NCBI GenBank assembly: GCA_900114405.1
Contig: FOSY01000008.1
Coordinates: forward strand, 1 to 64,000
Direction: 5' to 3'
DNA length: 64,000 nt
DNA from: Lachnospiraceae bacterium KH1T2
GTDB lineage: Bacteria; Bacillota; Clostridia; Lachnospirales; Lachnospiraceae
Below, in pieces: positions 54,049 to 63,439 of the stretch. The notes under the pieces are model-generated. The model did no database searches. It was given only the letters and a program-made list of their open reading frames with translations, and had not been told where the DNA came from. The position numbers and the translations under genes are program-made. Within the stretch, counting starts at the first letter, position 1, and each line of letters opens with the position of its first letter.

Positions 54049-54381
54049 TTACAGATGTTTGTCCCAATCGCTTTTACGCGACCAGTACTGTTCATTAAGG
54101 CAGCGGATAGCATCCTCCCTGCCCTGCTCCGTAAATGGGAAAAAAAAGCTTTTTTTTAATTCATCTGCCGTAGTGGTATATGAATTTGGCTCAGGCCAGA
54201 CAGTCACCATGAACTGCCCGCTTTCCTGAGTTTCTTTATCTTTGAAAAATACATTTTCCAAAGGTTCTCTTGCCATGCGATAACGCATGCCTTTATACGA
54301 ACCATAAAAGGCTTCGCCGTATAAATAATGTGTATATTTATACAGCTGCTGCCCTGTTATTACCTCTTCGTAATTATCCAT
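54049..54381 (-). CDS. small protein of unknown function between aspS and fabK
   Basis: A 110-residue protein starting at ATG 54381, which overlaps the aspS stop (TGATG) with AAGGA upstream. It is rich in aromatic and charged residues (TGQQLYKYTHYLYGEAFYGS, MVTVWPEPNSYTTT, then a C-terminal amphipathic helix with YWSRKSDWDKHL). No signal peptide, membrane segment or known domain was recognised. Translation coupling with aspS supports its being real; the function is unknown. Confidence 0.72.
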   Translation of the reverse strand: MDNYEEVITGQQLYKYTHYLYGEAFYGSYKGMRYRMAREPLENVFFKDKETQESGQFMVTVWPEPNSYTTTADELKKSFFFPFTEQGREDAIRCLNEQYWSRKSDWDKHL

Positions 54382-56153
54382 CAATCCTTATTTTCTTCTT
54401 CAGGCTTGAGCATGATATGAACATCATCAAGCTGCTTCTGCTCTACTGCAGAAGGAGAACCCATCATAAGATCCTGAGCATTCTTATTCATAGGGAATGG
54501 AATAATCTCACGGATAGACTCTTCGCCGGCAATAAGCATAACCATACGGTCTACACCAGGGGCGATACCAGCGTGTGGCGGTGCTCCATAGCAGAATGCA
54601 TTGTACATTGCCGGGAACTTAGCTTTAACATCATCTTCACCAAGTCCAACAAGACGGAATGCCTCAACCATGATCTCAGGATCATGATTTCTTACAGCAC
54701 CACTCGAAAGCTCAACACCATTACATACAAGGTCATACTGATAAGCCATGATAGAGAGCGGATCTTCATTTCTAAGCGCTTCAACACCGCCCTGAGGCAT
54801 TGAGAATGGATTGTGGCAGAACTCAAGCTCGCCTGACTCCTCACCGATCTCATACATAGGGAAGTCTACGATCCAGCAGAATTCATAGCAATCTTTCTTC
54901 ATATGGCCTTCAGCCTGAGGTCCGATGATCTTGATAAGAGCTCCGGCTGTCTTCTGAGCAGCTGACTTCTTACCAGCTGAAAGAGCAACAAAATCTCCTG
55001 CCTTAAGACCGAGCTTAGCAACCACTTTATCATGTCTCTCGCCAAGGAACTTAGAAATTCCTCCGGCAAATGAGCCATCATCGCCAACCTTGAACCAATA
55101 GCCCTTGCCGCCTGAAACCATTTCAGCATCAGCCATGATCTTATCGATAACTTTTCTTGAACCATTGAAGCCTGATACTACGATAGCCTTGATAACATTG
55201 CCTTCGTCAAACGGTCCAAATCCACAGCCTGAAAGCTCTTCTGTTACATCCTGTGCGAAGAGATCTATTCTAAGGTCAGGCTTATCTGAACCGTACTTAT
55301 CAAGAGCATCGAGGTACTTAATACGGCGGAATGGAGCACTTGAAGCTGTCTTATATACGCCATACTTGGCAAATACAGGAGGCAGTACTCTCTCAAGAAC
55401 CTCAAATACATCTTCCTGACTTGCAAAAGCCATCTCCATATCAAGCTGATAGAATTCTCCCGGAGAACGGTCTGCACGAGCATCCTCATCACGGAAACAT
55501 GGTGCTATCTGGAAATAGCGGTCGAAGCCTGATGCCATGAGGATCTGCTTAAACTGCTGCGGTGCCTGAGGCAGAGCATAGAACTTACCTGCATGAAGTC
55601 TTGATGGTACAAGATAGTCTCTTGCGCCCTCAGGGCTGGAGCATGTAAGGATAGGTGTTGTGATCTCAAGGAAGCCTTCTTTTGTCATTGAGCTTCTAAG
55701 ATCAGCAACGATCTGGCTTCTAAGAACGATCTTATTCTTAACCTCAGGATTTCTAAGGTCGAGATAACGATACTTAAGTCTGAAGTTCTCATCAGCCTCC
55801 TTAGAACGATTGATCTCGAATGGAAGTTCATTATAAATGCACTTTCCGAGAACCTTGATCTCAGACGGTACTACTTCGATCTCACCTGTAGCCTGATTTG
55901 CATTCTTTGAAGAACGCTCTCTTACAACACCTGTTACCTGAAGAGTAGACTCTGTATTAACATCATTTATCTGATCCATCATCTCTTCTGTTTCGATAAC
56001 AACCTGTGTCTTACCGTAGAAATCACGAAGTACAAGAAATCCGAGATTTTTACTTACCTTACGGATATTTTCAAACCATCCGCAAAGAGTTACTGTTTTG
56101 CCTGCATCTGCGAGTCTAAGCTCTCCGCAGGTATTTGTTCTTGACTGGAACAT
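54381..56153 (-). CDS. aspS: aspartyl-tRNA synthetase
   Basis: A 590-residue class II synthetase with N-terminal anticodon-binding OB fold (about 15-100, VTLCGWFENIRKVSKNLGF), motif 2 (FQIAPCFRDEDARADRSPGEFYQ), the bacterial GAD insertion (about 280-420) and motif 3 (APPHAGIAPGVDRMVMLIAG). With the GAD insertion it is the full-length bacterial type; whether it is discriminating or non-discriminating cannot be decided here. It lies 79 nt after hisS. Confidence 0.96.
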   Translation of the reverse strand: MFQSRTNTCGELRLADAGKTVTLCGWFENIRKVSKNLGFLVLRDFYGKTQVVIETEEMMDQINDVNTESTLQVTGVVRERSSKNANQATGEIEVVPSEIKVLGKCIYNELPFEINRSKEADENFRLKYRYLDLRNPEVKNKIVLRSQIVADLRSSMTKEGFLEITTPILTCSSPEGARDYLVPSRLHAGKFYALPQAPQQFKQILMASGFDRYFQIAPCFRDEDARADRSPGEFYQLDMEMAFASQEDVFEVLERVLPPVFAKYGVYKTASSAPFRRIKYLDALDKYGSDKPDLRIDLFAQDVTEELSGCGFGPFDEGNVIKAIVVSGFNGSRKVIDKIMADAEMVSGGKGYWFKVGDDGSFAGGISKFLGERHDKVVAKLGLKAGDFVALSAGKKSAAQKTAGALIKIIGPQAEGHMKKDCYEFCWIVDFPMYEIGEESGELEFCHNPFSMPQGGVEALRNEDPLSIMAYQYDLVCNGVELSSGAVRNHDPEIMVEAFRLVGLGEDDVKAKFPAMYNAFCYGAPPHAGIAPGVDRMVMLIAGEESIREIIPFPMNKNAQDLMMGSPSAVEQKQLDDVHIMLKPEEENKD

Positions 56154-56232
56154 TCCTTTAGTCTCCTTACAAAAAATCGCTATATATGACCATCAGAGTC
56201 AGTTTGAACTTTCCCTGAATAAGTGCAGCTTT

Positions 56233-57483
56233 TTATTTATTATAAAAATCCTTTATTGTTGTATAGCCGTCTGCTTCAAGGTTATCCTTCTGGAACTTCT
56301 TGTTTTTCATCATCTGAGTAACAAGTACCTTCTTCCCCTCTGCTCTGAGCGAAGCAGCTTCTTTCATGACCTCAACAAGACCTTCTGCTGACATCTTTTT
56401 ATCAACAAGGAATGCAACCTTGTCGCCCTTTGCCGGAACCTTGAAATCAGCATCAAGAAGCATTGTGATGATTCTCTCAAATCCGATTGAAAATCCACAA
56501 GCAGGTACATCCTTGCCTGTGAAGCGGCCTACCATACCATCGTATCTTCCGCCTCCGGCAATTGAGCTTGAGAACTCTGCAGCTTCGATTTCGAAGATCG
56601 TGCCTGTGTAATATGACATACCACGAACAAGTGTAGGATCAAACTTAATGCTGAAATCTCCTGCCTTTGAAGCATTCACACAGTCGATGATAGAAATAAG
56701 AGATTCTGCAGTTCCTTCTGCAAGGAAATCTCCAAGTCTCTCTTTCAATGAAAGAACATTTTCTCTTGTACCATCGCCGCCAACAAAAAGTGACATGCAC
56801 TTTTCAACTGACTCAGCATTATAACCTTCTTTAAGAAGCTCTTCCTTAACACCATCTGCACCGATCTTGTCCATCTTGTCGAGAATGATGAAAACAGTAT
56901 CCCATTCACTTTCTTCAAAACCACAGCATGCTGCGATTCCCTTGAGGAAACGACGATCTGAGATTCTTACAGTAAAGTTCTTAAAACCAAGCTTTGTAAG
57001 AAGAGTTGTAGTAGCTGATACAAGCTCTATCTCTGCAAGGCTTGTTGCATCTCCGAGAATATCAATATCGCACTGCTGGAACTGACGAAAACGTCCCTTC
57101 TGCGGACGGTCTGCACGGAAAACATTTCCCATCTGAAGTGCCTTAAATGGTGAAGGCAGCTCATTTGCATGATTTGCATAATATCTTGAAAGCGGAAGTG
57201 TCAGATCATAACGAAGACCTGAATCTGCAAGATCTGATGAATCCTTTGCATTTGCAATATCAAGCTTTTCTCCACGCTTAAGGATCTTGAAGATAAGCTT
57301 CTCATTTTCACCGCCCTGATTAGAGCAAAGGTTCTCAATGTGCTCAACACAAGGTGTTTCTATCTGTGTGAAACCAAAGTTTCCATATGTTTCACGCACG
57401 AGATCCATTACATAGTTTCTGATTTCCATCTCACGTGGAAGAATATCCTTCATTCCCGTAACTGGTTTCTTTAATAATGCCAT
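56233..57483 (-). CDS. hisS: histidyl-tRNA synthetase
   Basis: A 416-residue class II synthetase: motif 1 region (FTQIETPCVEHIENL), motif 2 (QMGNVFRADRPQKGRFRQFQQ), histidine motifs (IKFDPTLVRGMSYYTGTIFEI) and motif 3 (GGGRYDGMVGRFTGKDVPACGFSIGFERI). The C-terminal anticodon-binding domain spans about 325-416. It lies between the MBL hydrolase gene and aspS in an order (rel-MBL-hisS-aspS) common in clostridia. Confidence 0.95.
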   Translation of the reverse strand: MALLKKPVTGMKDILPREMEIRNYVMDLVRETYGNFGFTQIETPCVEHIENLCSNQGGENEKLIFKILKRGEKLDIANAKDSSDLADSGLRYDLTLPLSRYYANHANELPSPFKALQMGNVFRADRPQKGRFRQFQQCDIDILGDATSLAEIELVSATTTLLTKLGFKNFTVRISDRRFLKGIAACCGFEESEWDTVFIILDKMDKIGADGVKEELLKEGYNAESVEKCMSLFVGGDGTRENVLSLKERLGDFLAEGTAESLISIIDCVNASKAGDFSIKFDPTLVRGMSYYTGTIFEIEAAEFSSSIAGGGRYDGMVGRFTGKDVPACGFSIGFERIITMLLDADFKVPAKGDKVAFLVDKKMSAEGLVEVMKEAASLRAEGKKVLVTQMMKNKKFQKDNLEADGYTTIKDFYNK

Positions 57484-57492
57484 TGCTTACTC

Positions 57493-58134
57493 CTATCTAT
57501 TACAATATGGATTATATTTCTTTTCATCACCAATCAATGTCGCACTGCCATGCCCTGGGAATACCTTTGTATTCTCCGGAAGCTTCATCAGCTTATCATT
57601 CAGAGAACGCATGATCTCACCCATTGAACCGGTCGGAAGATCAGTTCTTCCAACAGAGCCTTCAAACAAAGTATCTCCTGAAAAAAGTAACTCTTCACTT
57701 TCTACATAATAGCTGATACCACCGACAGTATGTCCCGGCGTCTCAATACATTTGATGCTGAAACCGGCAATTTCTAATACCTGACCTTCAGACACAAAAA
57801 AATCCGGTTTAGCCGTAACCGGTGCCCGGAAACTTCCCATTGACGCTGAGCAGTTAAGCATCACGTCACCTAAAAGCTCTTTTTCTTTTTCTCCCGCATA
57901 CAACGGAACCGGAAAAGTTTTTCTTAGTCCATCAATTCCGGTAATATGATCAAAGTGACCGTGCGTAAGGAGGATAGCCTTCGGTTCGAGCCCCTCCTTA
58001 CGAATGTTAGAAGCGATCTCTGCTCCGCAGTCACCAGGATCAACTACAACGCACTCACGCGTTTCTTTATTAACGAGCAGATAGCAGTTAGTCGCAACAG
58101 GTCCCACTACCATGCATCTAAGCTCTGCACTCAT
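57493..58134 (-). CDS. metallo-beta-lactamase fold hydrolase (GloB/YqgX-like)
   Basis: A 213-residue MBL-fold protein with the metal motif LTHGHFDHITGI, ETPGHTVGGISY and FPGHGSAT. It belongs to the glyoxalase-II-like group whose substrate in Firmicutes is uncertain; thioester or persulfide substrates are possible. Its ATG overlaps the rel stop (ATGA), implying coupled translation with the stringent-response enzyme. Confidence 0.88.
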   Translation of the reverse strand: MSAELRCMVVGPVATNCYLLVNKETRECVVVDPGDCGAEIASNIRKEGLEPKAILLTHGHFDHITGIDGLRKTFPVPLYAGEKEKELLGDVMLNCSASMGSFRAPVTAKPDFFVSEGQVLEIAGFSIKCIETPGHTVGGISYYVESEELLFSGDTLFEGSVGRTDLPTGSMGEIMRSLNDKLMKLPENTKVFPGHGSATLIGDEKKYNPYCNR

Positions 58135-60392
58135 CCTGTCGTCCTTTCTATGTCTACAACGCTAGGTATGGTACGTATCTTCTTCATAATCCTGTTAAGT
58201 TCTTCAGTATTATGTATATTAAACGAAATGGATATAGTTGCCATTCCCTGCTTATTTGTTCTCGACTCAAGTGATGTAATATCAATGTCTGCATCAGAAA
58301 ATACTCTTGAAATATCAACAAGAAGTCCGCTCCTGTTTGTCGCATAGATGTCAATATCCGCAAGGTACTGCTCGTTTTTCTCTGAGCCCTTCTGCCATGC
58401 AGCCTCTATAAGACGACCTCTGTCGATCTCTGACATATTCATTACATTCACGCAATCTGTTCTGTGTATAGACACGCCGCGTCCTCTTGTGACATAGCCG
58501 ACTATCTCATCGCCCGGAAGCGGATTGCAGCATTTTGAAAAATGGACAGAAACATCTGTAATTCCCTTAACAATAATTCCGCCGCGATTTCTCGTCCTGT
58601 AATTCTTCTTTGCTGCTTCATCTACACCATTAAGGACTTCTTCATCTGTCAGCTGCCGCTTATGGTCATTTTCATAGCGCTCGACCATTTTATTAACGAC
58701 CTGACCTTCTTTAAGCCCGCCGTGTCCGATTGCCGCATAAACAGCATCGAAATCATGGAAACCGTATTTTTCGATCACAGCTTCCATATATTCAGGCTTC
58801 ATTATATTAGCCTGCACGATGCCATGCGTCTTACAATATGCCGCAAGGGCATCTTTACCGCGAATTATATTATCTTCTTTAAGCTCATTCTTGAACCACT
58901 GATTGATTTTTGAGCGAGCCTGCGTACTCTTTACTATCTTAAGCCAATCCCTGCTTGGGCCGCGTGAATTCTGGCTTGTAATGACCTCAACACGGTCACC
59001 GTTCTGAATCTTGTAATCTATATTAACAAGCTTGCCATTGACTCGCGCACCGACCATTCTGTTTCCCACAGCCGAATGAATGCTATAGGCAAAATCAATA
59101 GGTGTAGAGCCCGCCGGAAGGTTTTTGACATCACCTGAAGGTGTGAAGCAATAAACATAATCCGAGAAAAGATTAAGGTCGCTCTTCAGAAGATTCATAA
59201 ATTCCTGATTGTCAGACATACTCTGCTGCCATTCAAGAATCTGTCTAAGCCATGTGAGCTTTGCCTCTTCACCCTCATCCGGGTGCTTTCCATCCGAAAC
59301 TTCCTTGTATTTCCAGTGGGCAGCGATACCAAATTCTGCGATCCTATGCATTTCAAATGTACGTATCTGAATTTCAAAAGGCTGTCCTGTCGAACTTATC
59401 AACGTCGTATGCAGCGATTGATATCTGTTCATCTTCGGCATCGCTATGTAGTCTTTGAACCGTCCGGGTATCGGCTTATACATCTCATGAATCACACCAA
59501 GTGCCGCATAACAGTCCTTAACACTATCCACGATAATACGAACAGCAAAAAGATCGTAAATCTGATCAAGTGTCTTGTTCTGATTTACCATCTTTTTATA
59601 TATAGAGAAAAAGTGCTTTACTCTGCCGTTTATCTGCGCCTTTATACCGGCTTCATCAATCTTTTCACTGACCTCGTTTACTATCTCCTCAACAAATTTT
59701 TCTCTTTCACCACGGCGAATGGCGATCTTATCTACAAGATCATAGTAAACATCCGGTTTAAGATATTTAAGCGAAAGATCATCAAGTTCTATCTTGACCT
59801 TTGAAATACCTAAGCGCTGCGCTATAGGTGAGTAAATATCAAGAGTTTCTCTTGCGATCTCCTGCTGCTTTATCTCAGGCTGATACTTAAGCGTTCTCAT
59901 ATTATGCAGACGATCCGCAAGCTTAATGAGAATAACTCTTATATCCTTCGCCATAGCAAGGAACATCTTTCTTAAGTTATCCGCCTGAAATTCTACTTTA
60001 TTTCCCTGATATTTAAGTTTACTGAGTTTGGTTACACCATCAACCAGAAGCGCTACATCCGATCCGAATTCTCTCTCTACGTCTTCACGGGTCAGTATAG
60101 TATCCTCGACCACATCATGAAGAAGACCTGCCACTATCGTTTCCTTGTCTAATTCAAGATCCGCAAGAATAATAGCCGTACAGAGAGGATGTATGATATA
60201 AGGTTCTCCACTCTTTCTGACCTGATCCTTATGTGCCTCGGTTGCTGTGCTGTATGCCTTATCGATCAGGGTTATATCATCGGAAGGATGGTACTTGTGA
60301 ACTCTCTCGATCAGATCTTTATACAATTCATCAGGCGTTGTATATTCCTGTACAGTATATATCCTGCTGTTATCAAAAACCTGTCCGCTCAT
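58131..60392 (-). CDS. relA: bifunctional (p)ppGpp synthetase/hydrolase Rel
   Basis: A 753-residue long RSH protein. In order: HD hydrolase domain (about 45-200, IIHPLCTAIILADLELD and GLLHDVVEDT), synthetase domain (about 230-360, IYDLFAVRIIVDSV, YKPIPGRFKDYIAMPK-type, NRYQSLHTTLI), TGS (about 395-460), zinc-finger/helical region and C-terminal ACT (about 675-753). Intact HD and synthetase motifs indicate both hydrolysis and synthesis of (p)ppGpp. The ATG at 60392 has CAGGTG upstream. Heads a transcript continuing through hisS and aspS toward the fab genes. Confidence 0.95.
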   Translation of the reverse strand: MSGQVFDNSRIYTVQEYTTPDELYKDLIERVHKYHPSDDITLIDKAYSTATEAHKDQVRKSGEPYIIHPLCTAIILADLELDKETIVAGLLHDVVEDTILTREDVEREFGSDVALLVDGVTKLSKLKYQGNKVEFQADNLRKMFLAMAKDIRVILIKLADRLHNMRTLKYQPEIKQQEIARETLDIYSPIAQRLGISKVKIELDDLSLKYLKPDVYYDLVDKIAIRRGEREKFVEEIVNEVSEKIDEAGIKAQINGRVKHFFSIYKKMVNQNKTLDQIYDLFAVRIIVDSVKDCYAALGVIHEMYKPIPGRFKDYIAMPKMNRYQSLHTTLISSTGQPFEIQIRTFEMHRIAEFGIAAHWKYKEVSDGKHPDEGEEAKLTWLRQILEWQQSMSDNQEFMNLLKSDLNLFSDYVYCFTPSGDVKNLPAGSTPIDFAYSIHSAVGNRMVGARVNGKLVNIDYKIQNGDRVEVITSQNSRGPSRDWLKIVKSTQARSKINQWFKNELKEDNIIRGKDALAAYCKTHGIVQANIMKPEYMEAVIEKYGFHDFDAVYAAIGHGGLKEGQVVNKMVERYENDHKRQLTDEEVLNGVDEAAKKNYRTRNRGGIIVKGITDVSVHFSKCCNPLPGDEIVGYVTRGRGVSIHRTDCVNVMNMSEIDRGRLIEAAWQKGSEKNEQYLADIDIYATNRSGLLVDISRVFSDADIDITSLESRTNKQGMATISISFNIHNTEELNRIMKKIRTIPSVVDIERTTG

Positions 60393-60470
60393 AAGTATCA
60401 CCTGCCTTTCATTTTATATCGCATTTACTGTTTAGTTAACTATATCAAACTTGTACGAATACAATCCTAA

Positions 60471-60499
60471 ATTATATATTTTTTGTTAGTAAAATGCAA
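60471..60499 (-). promoter_or_regulatory. promoter of the rel-hisS-aspS operon
   Basis: On the minus strand TTGCAT (60499-60494), 17-nt spacer and TATAAT (60476-60471), about 75 nt before the rel start. No terminator is evident between rel and the fab genes, so this may drive a very long transcript. Confidence 0.75.
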
Positions 60500-60518
60500 A
60501 TCAGCTAATTTACGCTGT

Positions 60519-61367
60519 TTAGATGGCTACAGGAATATTCTTTACCTGCTCACCGGCTTCATAATCAGTGAGCTCGAAGTCCTCAAGCTTGAAATCATAG
60601 AAATTCTTCACATCCGGGTTCATATGGAACTTCGGTGCCGGATATTGTTTTCTTGTAATAAGCTCTTTTACAATGTCCACATGTCTGTCATAAATATGCG
60701 CATCTGCGATCACATGAACAAGTTCTCCGACTTCCATATCAGAAACCTGAGCTATCATGTGAAGAAGTACCGCATACTGAACCACGTTCCAGTTATTAGC
60801 TGTGAGTATATCCTGTGATCGCTGATTAAGGATTGCATTCAGCACAAGCTTTTCATGCCCCGGCTTCTCTGTAACGTTAAAAGTCATTGAATACGCACAA
60901 GGATAGAGACCCATTTCTGAAAGATCATGATGGTTATAAATATTAGTCATGATTCTTCTCGAAAAAGGATTGTTCTTAAGATCATAAAGAACTCTGTCAA
61001 CCTGATCAAACATTCCTTCTTTATACTTATGCTTTACTCCAAGCTGATATCCATATGCTTTTCCTATAGAACCATTCTCATCTGCCCATGCGTCCCAGAT
61101 GTGTGATCTAAGGTCTTTAATATTGTTGGATTTTTTCTGCCATATCCAAAGTATCTCATCGATACAATTCTTAAAACCGACTTTACGAAAAGTCATTGCC
61201 GGAAACTCTTTTGAAAGATCATAGCGATTTACCACACCAAATTTCTTGATAGTATATGCTGCTGTGCCATCTTCCCAATGAGGACGTACTTTCTCGCCTT
61301 TTGTATCTACTCCATTTGCAAGGATATCTTCACACATTTCCTTAAATACTTTATCTGCGTAACTCAA
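60519..61367 (-). CDS. thyA: thymidylate synthase
   Basis: A 282-residue ThyA converting dUMP to dTMP using methylene-tetrahydrofolate. The nucleophile lies in LYPCAYSMTFNV; NQRSQDI-type phosphate-binding and the C-terminal YDFKLEDFELTDY segment are present. The start is TTG, overlapping the upstream EAL-gene stop (TTGA), with AAGGAGA eight bases before. glyA, which supplies the cofactor, lies at 6048-7286 in the same window. Confidence 0.94.
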   Translation of the reverse strand: MSYADKVFKEMCEDILANGVDTKGEKVRPHWEDGTAAYTIKKFGVVNRYDLSKEFPAMTFRKVGFKNCIDEILWIWQKKSNNIKDLRSHIWDAWADENGSIGKAYGYQLGVKHKYKEGMFDQVDRVLYDLKNNPFSRRIMTNIYNHHDLSEMGLYPCAYSMTFNVTEKPGHEKLVLNAILNQRSQDILTANNWNVVQYAVLLHMIAQVSDMEVGELVHVIADAHIYDRHVDIVKELITRKQYPAPKFHMNPDVKNFYDFKLEDFELTDYEAGEQVKNIPVAI

Positions 61368-63280
61368 ATCAATTCTCCTTTATTACTGCTCATAATCGTT
61401 TTTCTAAAATCTTCCTGCGACATAGCTTTTGAGAAAAAGTTTCCCTGCAAAAATCTGCAGTCGATATTTTTCAGTCCATCAAGATCTTTTTGGGTTTCTA
61501 TTCCATAGATAACGACTTTTTTTCTCAATTCCTTAGCTACATGACATATAAGTTCTACCGCACTCTTCATATAATTATTGGAAAGACACGTTGTAACTGT
61601 TCCCGCATCAAGCTTCACGCCAGTTATCGGCAGGTCTATAAAAGCTCTCATATCGAGATTATTCTGCCCGAATCCATCCAAAAATGTTTCACACCCGGCA
61701 GCTGTAAGCCTTGCGATATTCATACGTACCGCAGCACCGCCTATCTGAAGTGCATCATTTGCGATCTCAAAACTGAAAAAAGTAGGTGAAATACCATATT
61801 CTCTCATAATAACACTTATAGAATCAACTAAATTTTTTTGCATACATTGATATGCTGAAAGATTTATCGCAATTTTTCTTATGCCATATCTCTCCGGATG
61901 TACTGCATTAATCATCCGGCAGATGTTTTCAAAGTGCCGCTCTATCAGCCTCATTATAAAGCTGTCTCTTTCAGCCGCATGAATCACTTCGCTGCTGTCT
62001 ATGAATTTTCCTTCATACTTTATTCGCATAAGTGTTTCAACAGCTTCCGGAATGCCGGTATTTCGATTATATATAATATGATAATACGACGTAACACCGT
62101 CATTGTTCAAGGCATCTTCAAAAATGTCCCTCATTCTTTCATGTTTCTTTTTTTCTTCGATTTCTCTAAGTCCCACATAGTAAACCGTAGATTCAGGAAG
62201 TTTCAGCATTTCATCTCTAAAATATAAGAAACTCTTTTCAGCTTCTTCAAACTTTTCAGAAATATTTGTAGATGGAAATATTACCATAGATACCTTAACA
62301 TTAACAGAGTATTCTCCAATTTCCCACTCTTTTTCAAATCGCTCAGCGATCTCTTTTCTTGCGATTTCAAAGTCTTCCTGCTTTTCAAAAGCTATCGTTA
62401 TCTCGTGATCATCTGATGCAAATACCTTTGCTGAAGGATAACGCCAGAGATAATTAATGATCATCCTCTGCATATCATCAAACAATTCTGCCCCAAAAAA
62501 GACTCTGAGATATCTCATATTAAAAAAATGTATTATTATAAGTGACACTTTTTTATTTTCTCTAACACCCTCGCTAAGGTACAGTTCCAGAGCCATCCTG
62601 TTATATATTTTAAGCCGCCTGTCCATATAATCCAACGGATTTTCAAGGCTAAAGAAAACATAAACCATAGACATTCCCAGATAAAGGCTTGTCAGTTCCA
62701 GTCCATGATCAAAGCTCTGCGCAATGCCAACTGCAAAAGTTCCGACGATTGAAAATAATATAGCCTTTCTCCTTCGCTTACTTACCATACTCCATCGAAC
62801 AATTATCAATATGATAGCTCCAAGCAGGTACAAAAGGCTCCCTATCGAGCATGCGACCGTTGCCTCTCCTAATATGTAGACACTTTTTTCGTCATACATG
62901 CAATATACCGGCAAGAGTAATATCGCTCCGCCAAACATGATCTTTGTAAAATCTATGATATAGGAAACTTTACAATTGTTAAAGCCCTCCGGATGCGCCT
63001 GGATATTGGTATATCTCAGCATCGACGAAGCCGCAAAAAGCAAAGTCATAAGATACAGCTTTGCAGTAAAGTATACAACCTCTCTCGGTAAAACAGCTGA
63101 AAAATTTATCGCAATATTTGTAACTATATTTGCTGTTATGCTTAAAAGTGACTGAAAGAAAAGTATTCTGAAACATCTGTTGGAAGCACTCGTCAAAGTC
63201 GTATTCATATCTGACATCGTCATGATCATCAACATCAATACAAGACCTATTATATGAAACTCTATATTAAAATTGTACAA
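61364..63280 (-). CDS. membrane GGDEF-EAL protein with degenerate motifs
   Basis: A 638-residue protein starting at TTG 63280 with GGGGAGA upstream. About seven transmembrane helices fill residues 5-210; a GGDEF-like domain (about 245-360) has SDDHE in place of GGDEF, so diguanylate cyclase activity is unlikely. The EAL domain (about 395-630) keeps Glu415 (ETL), Asn473, Glu505, Lys556, Glu595 and an LQGN tail, but the second Asp of the DDFG motif is Gly536 (LDGFGQ). It may be an inactive c-di-GMP receptor rather than a phosphodiesterase. It is cotranscribed with thyA. Confidence 0.88.
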   Translation of the reverse strand: MYNFNIEFHIIGLVLMLMIMTMSDMNTTLTSASNRCFRILFFQSLLSITANIVTNIAINFSAVLPREVVYFTAKLYLMTLLFAASSMLRYTNIQAHPEGFNNCKVSYIIDFTKIMFGGAILLLPVYCMYDEKSVYILGEATVACSIGSLLYLLGAIILIIVRWSMVSKRRRKAILFSIVGTFAVGIAQSFDHGLELTSLYLGMSMVYVFFSLENPLDYMDRRLKIYNRMALELYLSEGVRENKKVSLIIIHFFNMRYLRVFFGAELFDDMQRMIINYLWRYPSAKVFASDDHEITIAFEKQEDFEIARKEIAERFEKEWEIGEYSVNVKVSMVIFPSTNISEKFEEAEKSFLYFRDEMLKLPESTVYYVGLREIEEKKKHERMRDIFEDALNNDGVTSYYHIIYNRNTGIPEAVETLMRIKYEGKFIDSSEVIHAAERDSFIMRLIERHFENICRMINAVHPERYGIRKIAINLSAYQCMQKNLVDSISVIMREYGISPTFFSFEIANDALQIGGAAVRMNIARLTAAGCETFLDGFGQNNLDMRAFIDLPITGVKLDAGTVTTCLSNNYMKSAVELICHVAKELRKKVVIYGIETQKDLDGLKNIDCRFLQGNFFSKAMSQEDFRKTIMSSNKGELI

Positions 63281-63300
63281 ACCAGATTCTCCCCTGAATT

Positions 63301-63338
63301 ATTTTGCATCTTATTATGTGCATTATACGACGCAAAAT
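63301..63338. promoter_or_regulatory. inverted repeat flanking the -10 of the EAL gene
   Basis: Near-perfect arms ATTTTGCATC (63301-63310) and GACGCAAAAT (63329-63338), one mismatch in ten, bracket the -10 hexamer. This has the shape of an operator for a dimeric regulator. Confidence 0.5.
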
Positions 63339-63351
63339 AGGGCTGTGTAAA
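63322..63351 (-). promoter_or_regulatory. promoter of the EAL-thyA transcript
   Basis: On the minus strand TTTACA (63351-63346), 18-nt spacer and TATAAT (63327-63322), 40-45 nt before the TTG start. Confidence 0.7.
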
Positions 63352-63362
63352 CAAAAAGGGGC

Positions 63363-63390
63363 TTGAATTTTTTCATGGATTTAGTACAAT
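63363..63390 (+). promoter_or_regulatory. possible promoter of the ABC-F gene
   Basis: TTGAAT (63363-63368), 16-nt spacer, TACAAT (63385-63390), about 50 nt before the ATG. A second AT-rich candidate (TATATT) lies near 63412, so the assignment is tentative. Confidence 0.45.
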
Positions 63391-63439
63391 AATTCAATAT
63401 GCTTACTGTTATATTATTAAGAAAGGACTTTAATCTTAA

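Noticed and set aside
56154..60518. T-box riboswitches ahead of rel, hisS or aspS
   Set aside because: No AGGGUGGNACCGCG-like core or long leader was found; the gap before aspS is 79 nt, before hisS 9 nt and before rel only about 120 nt.
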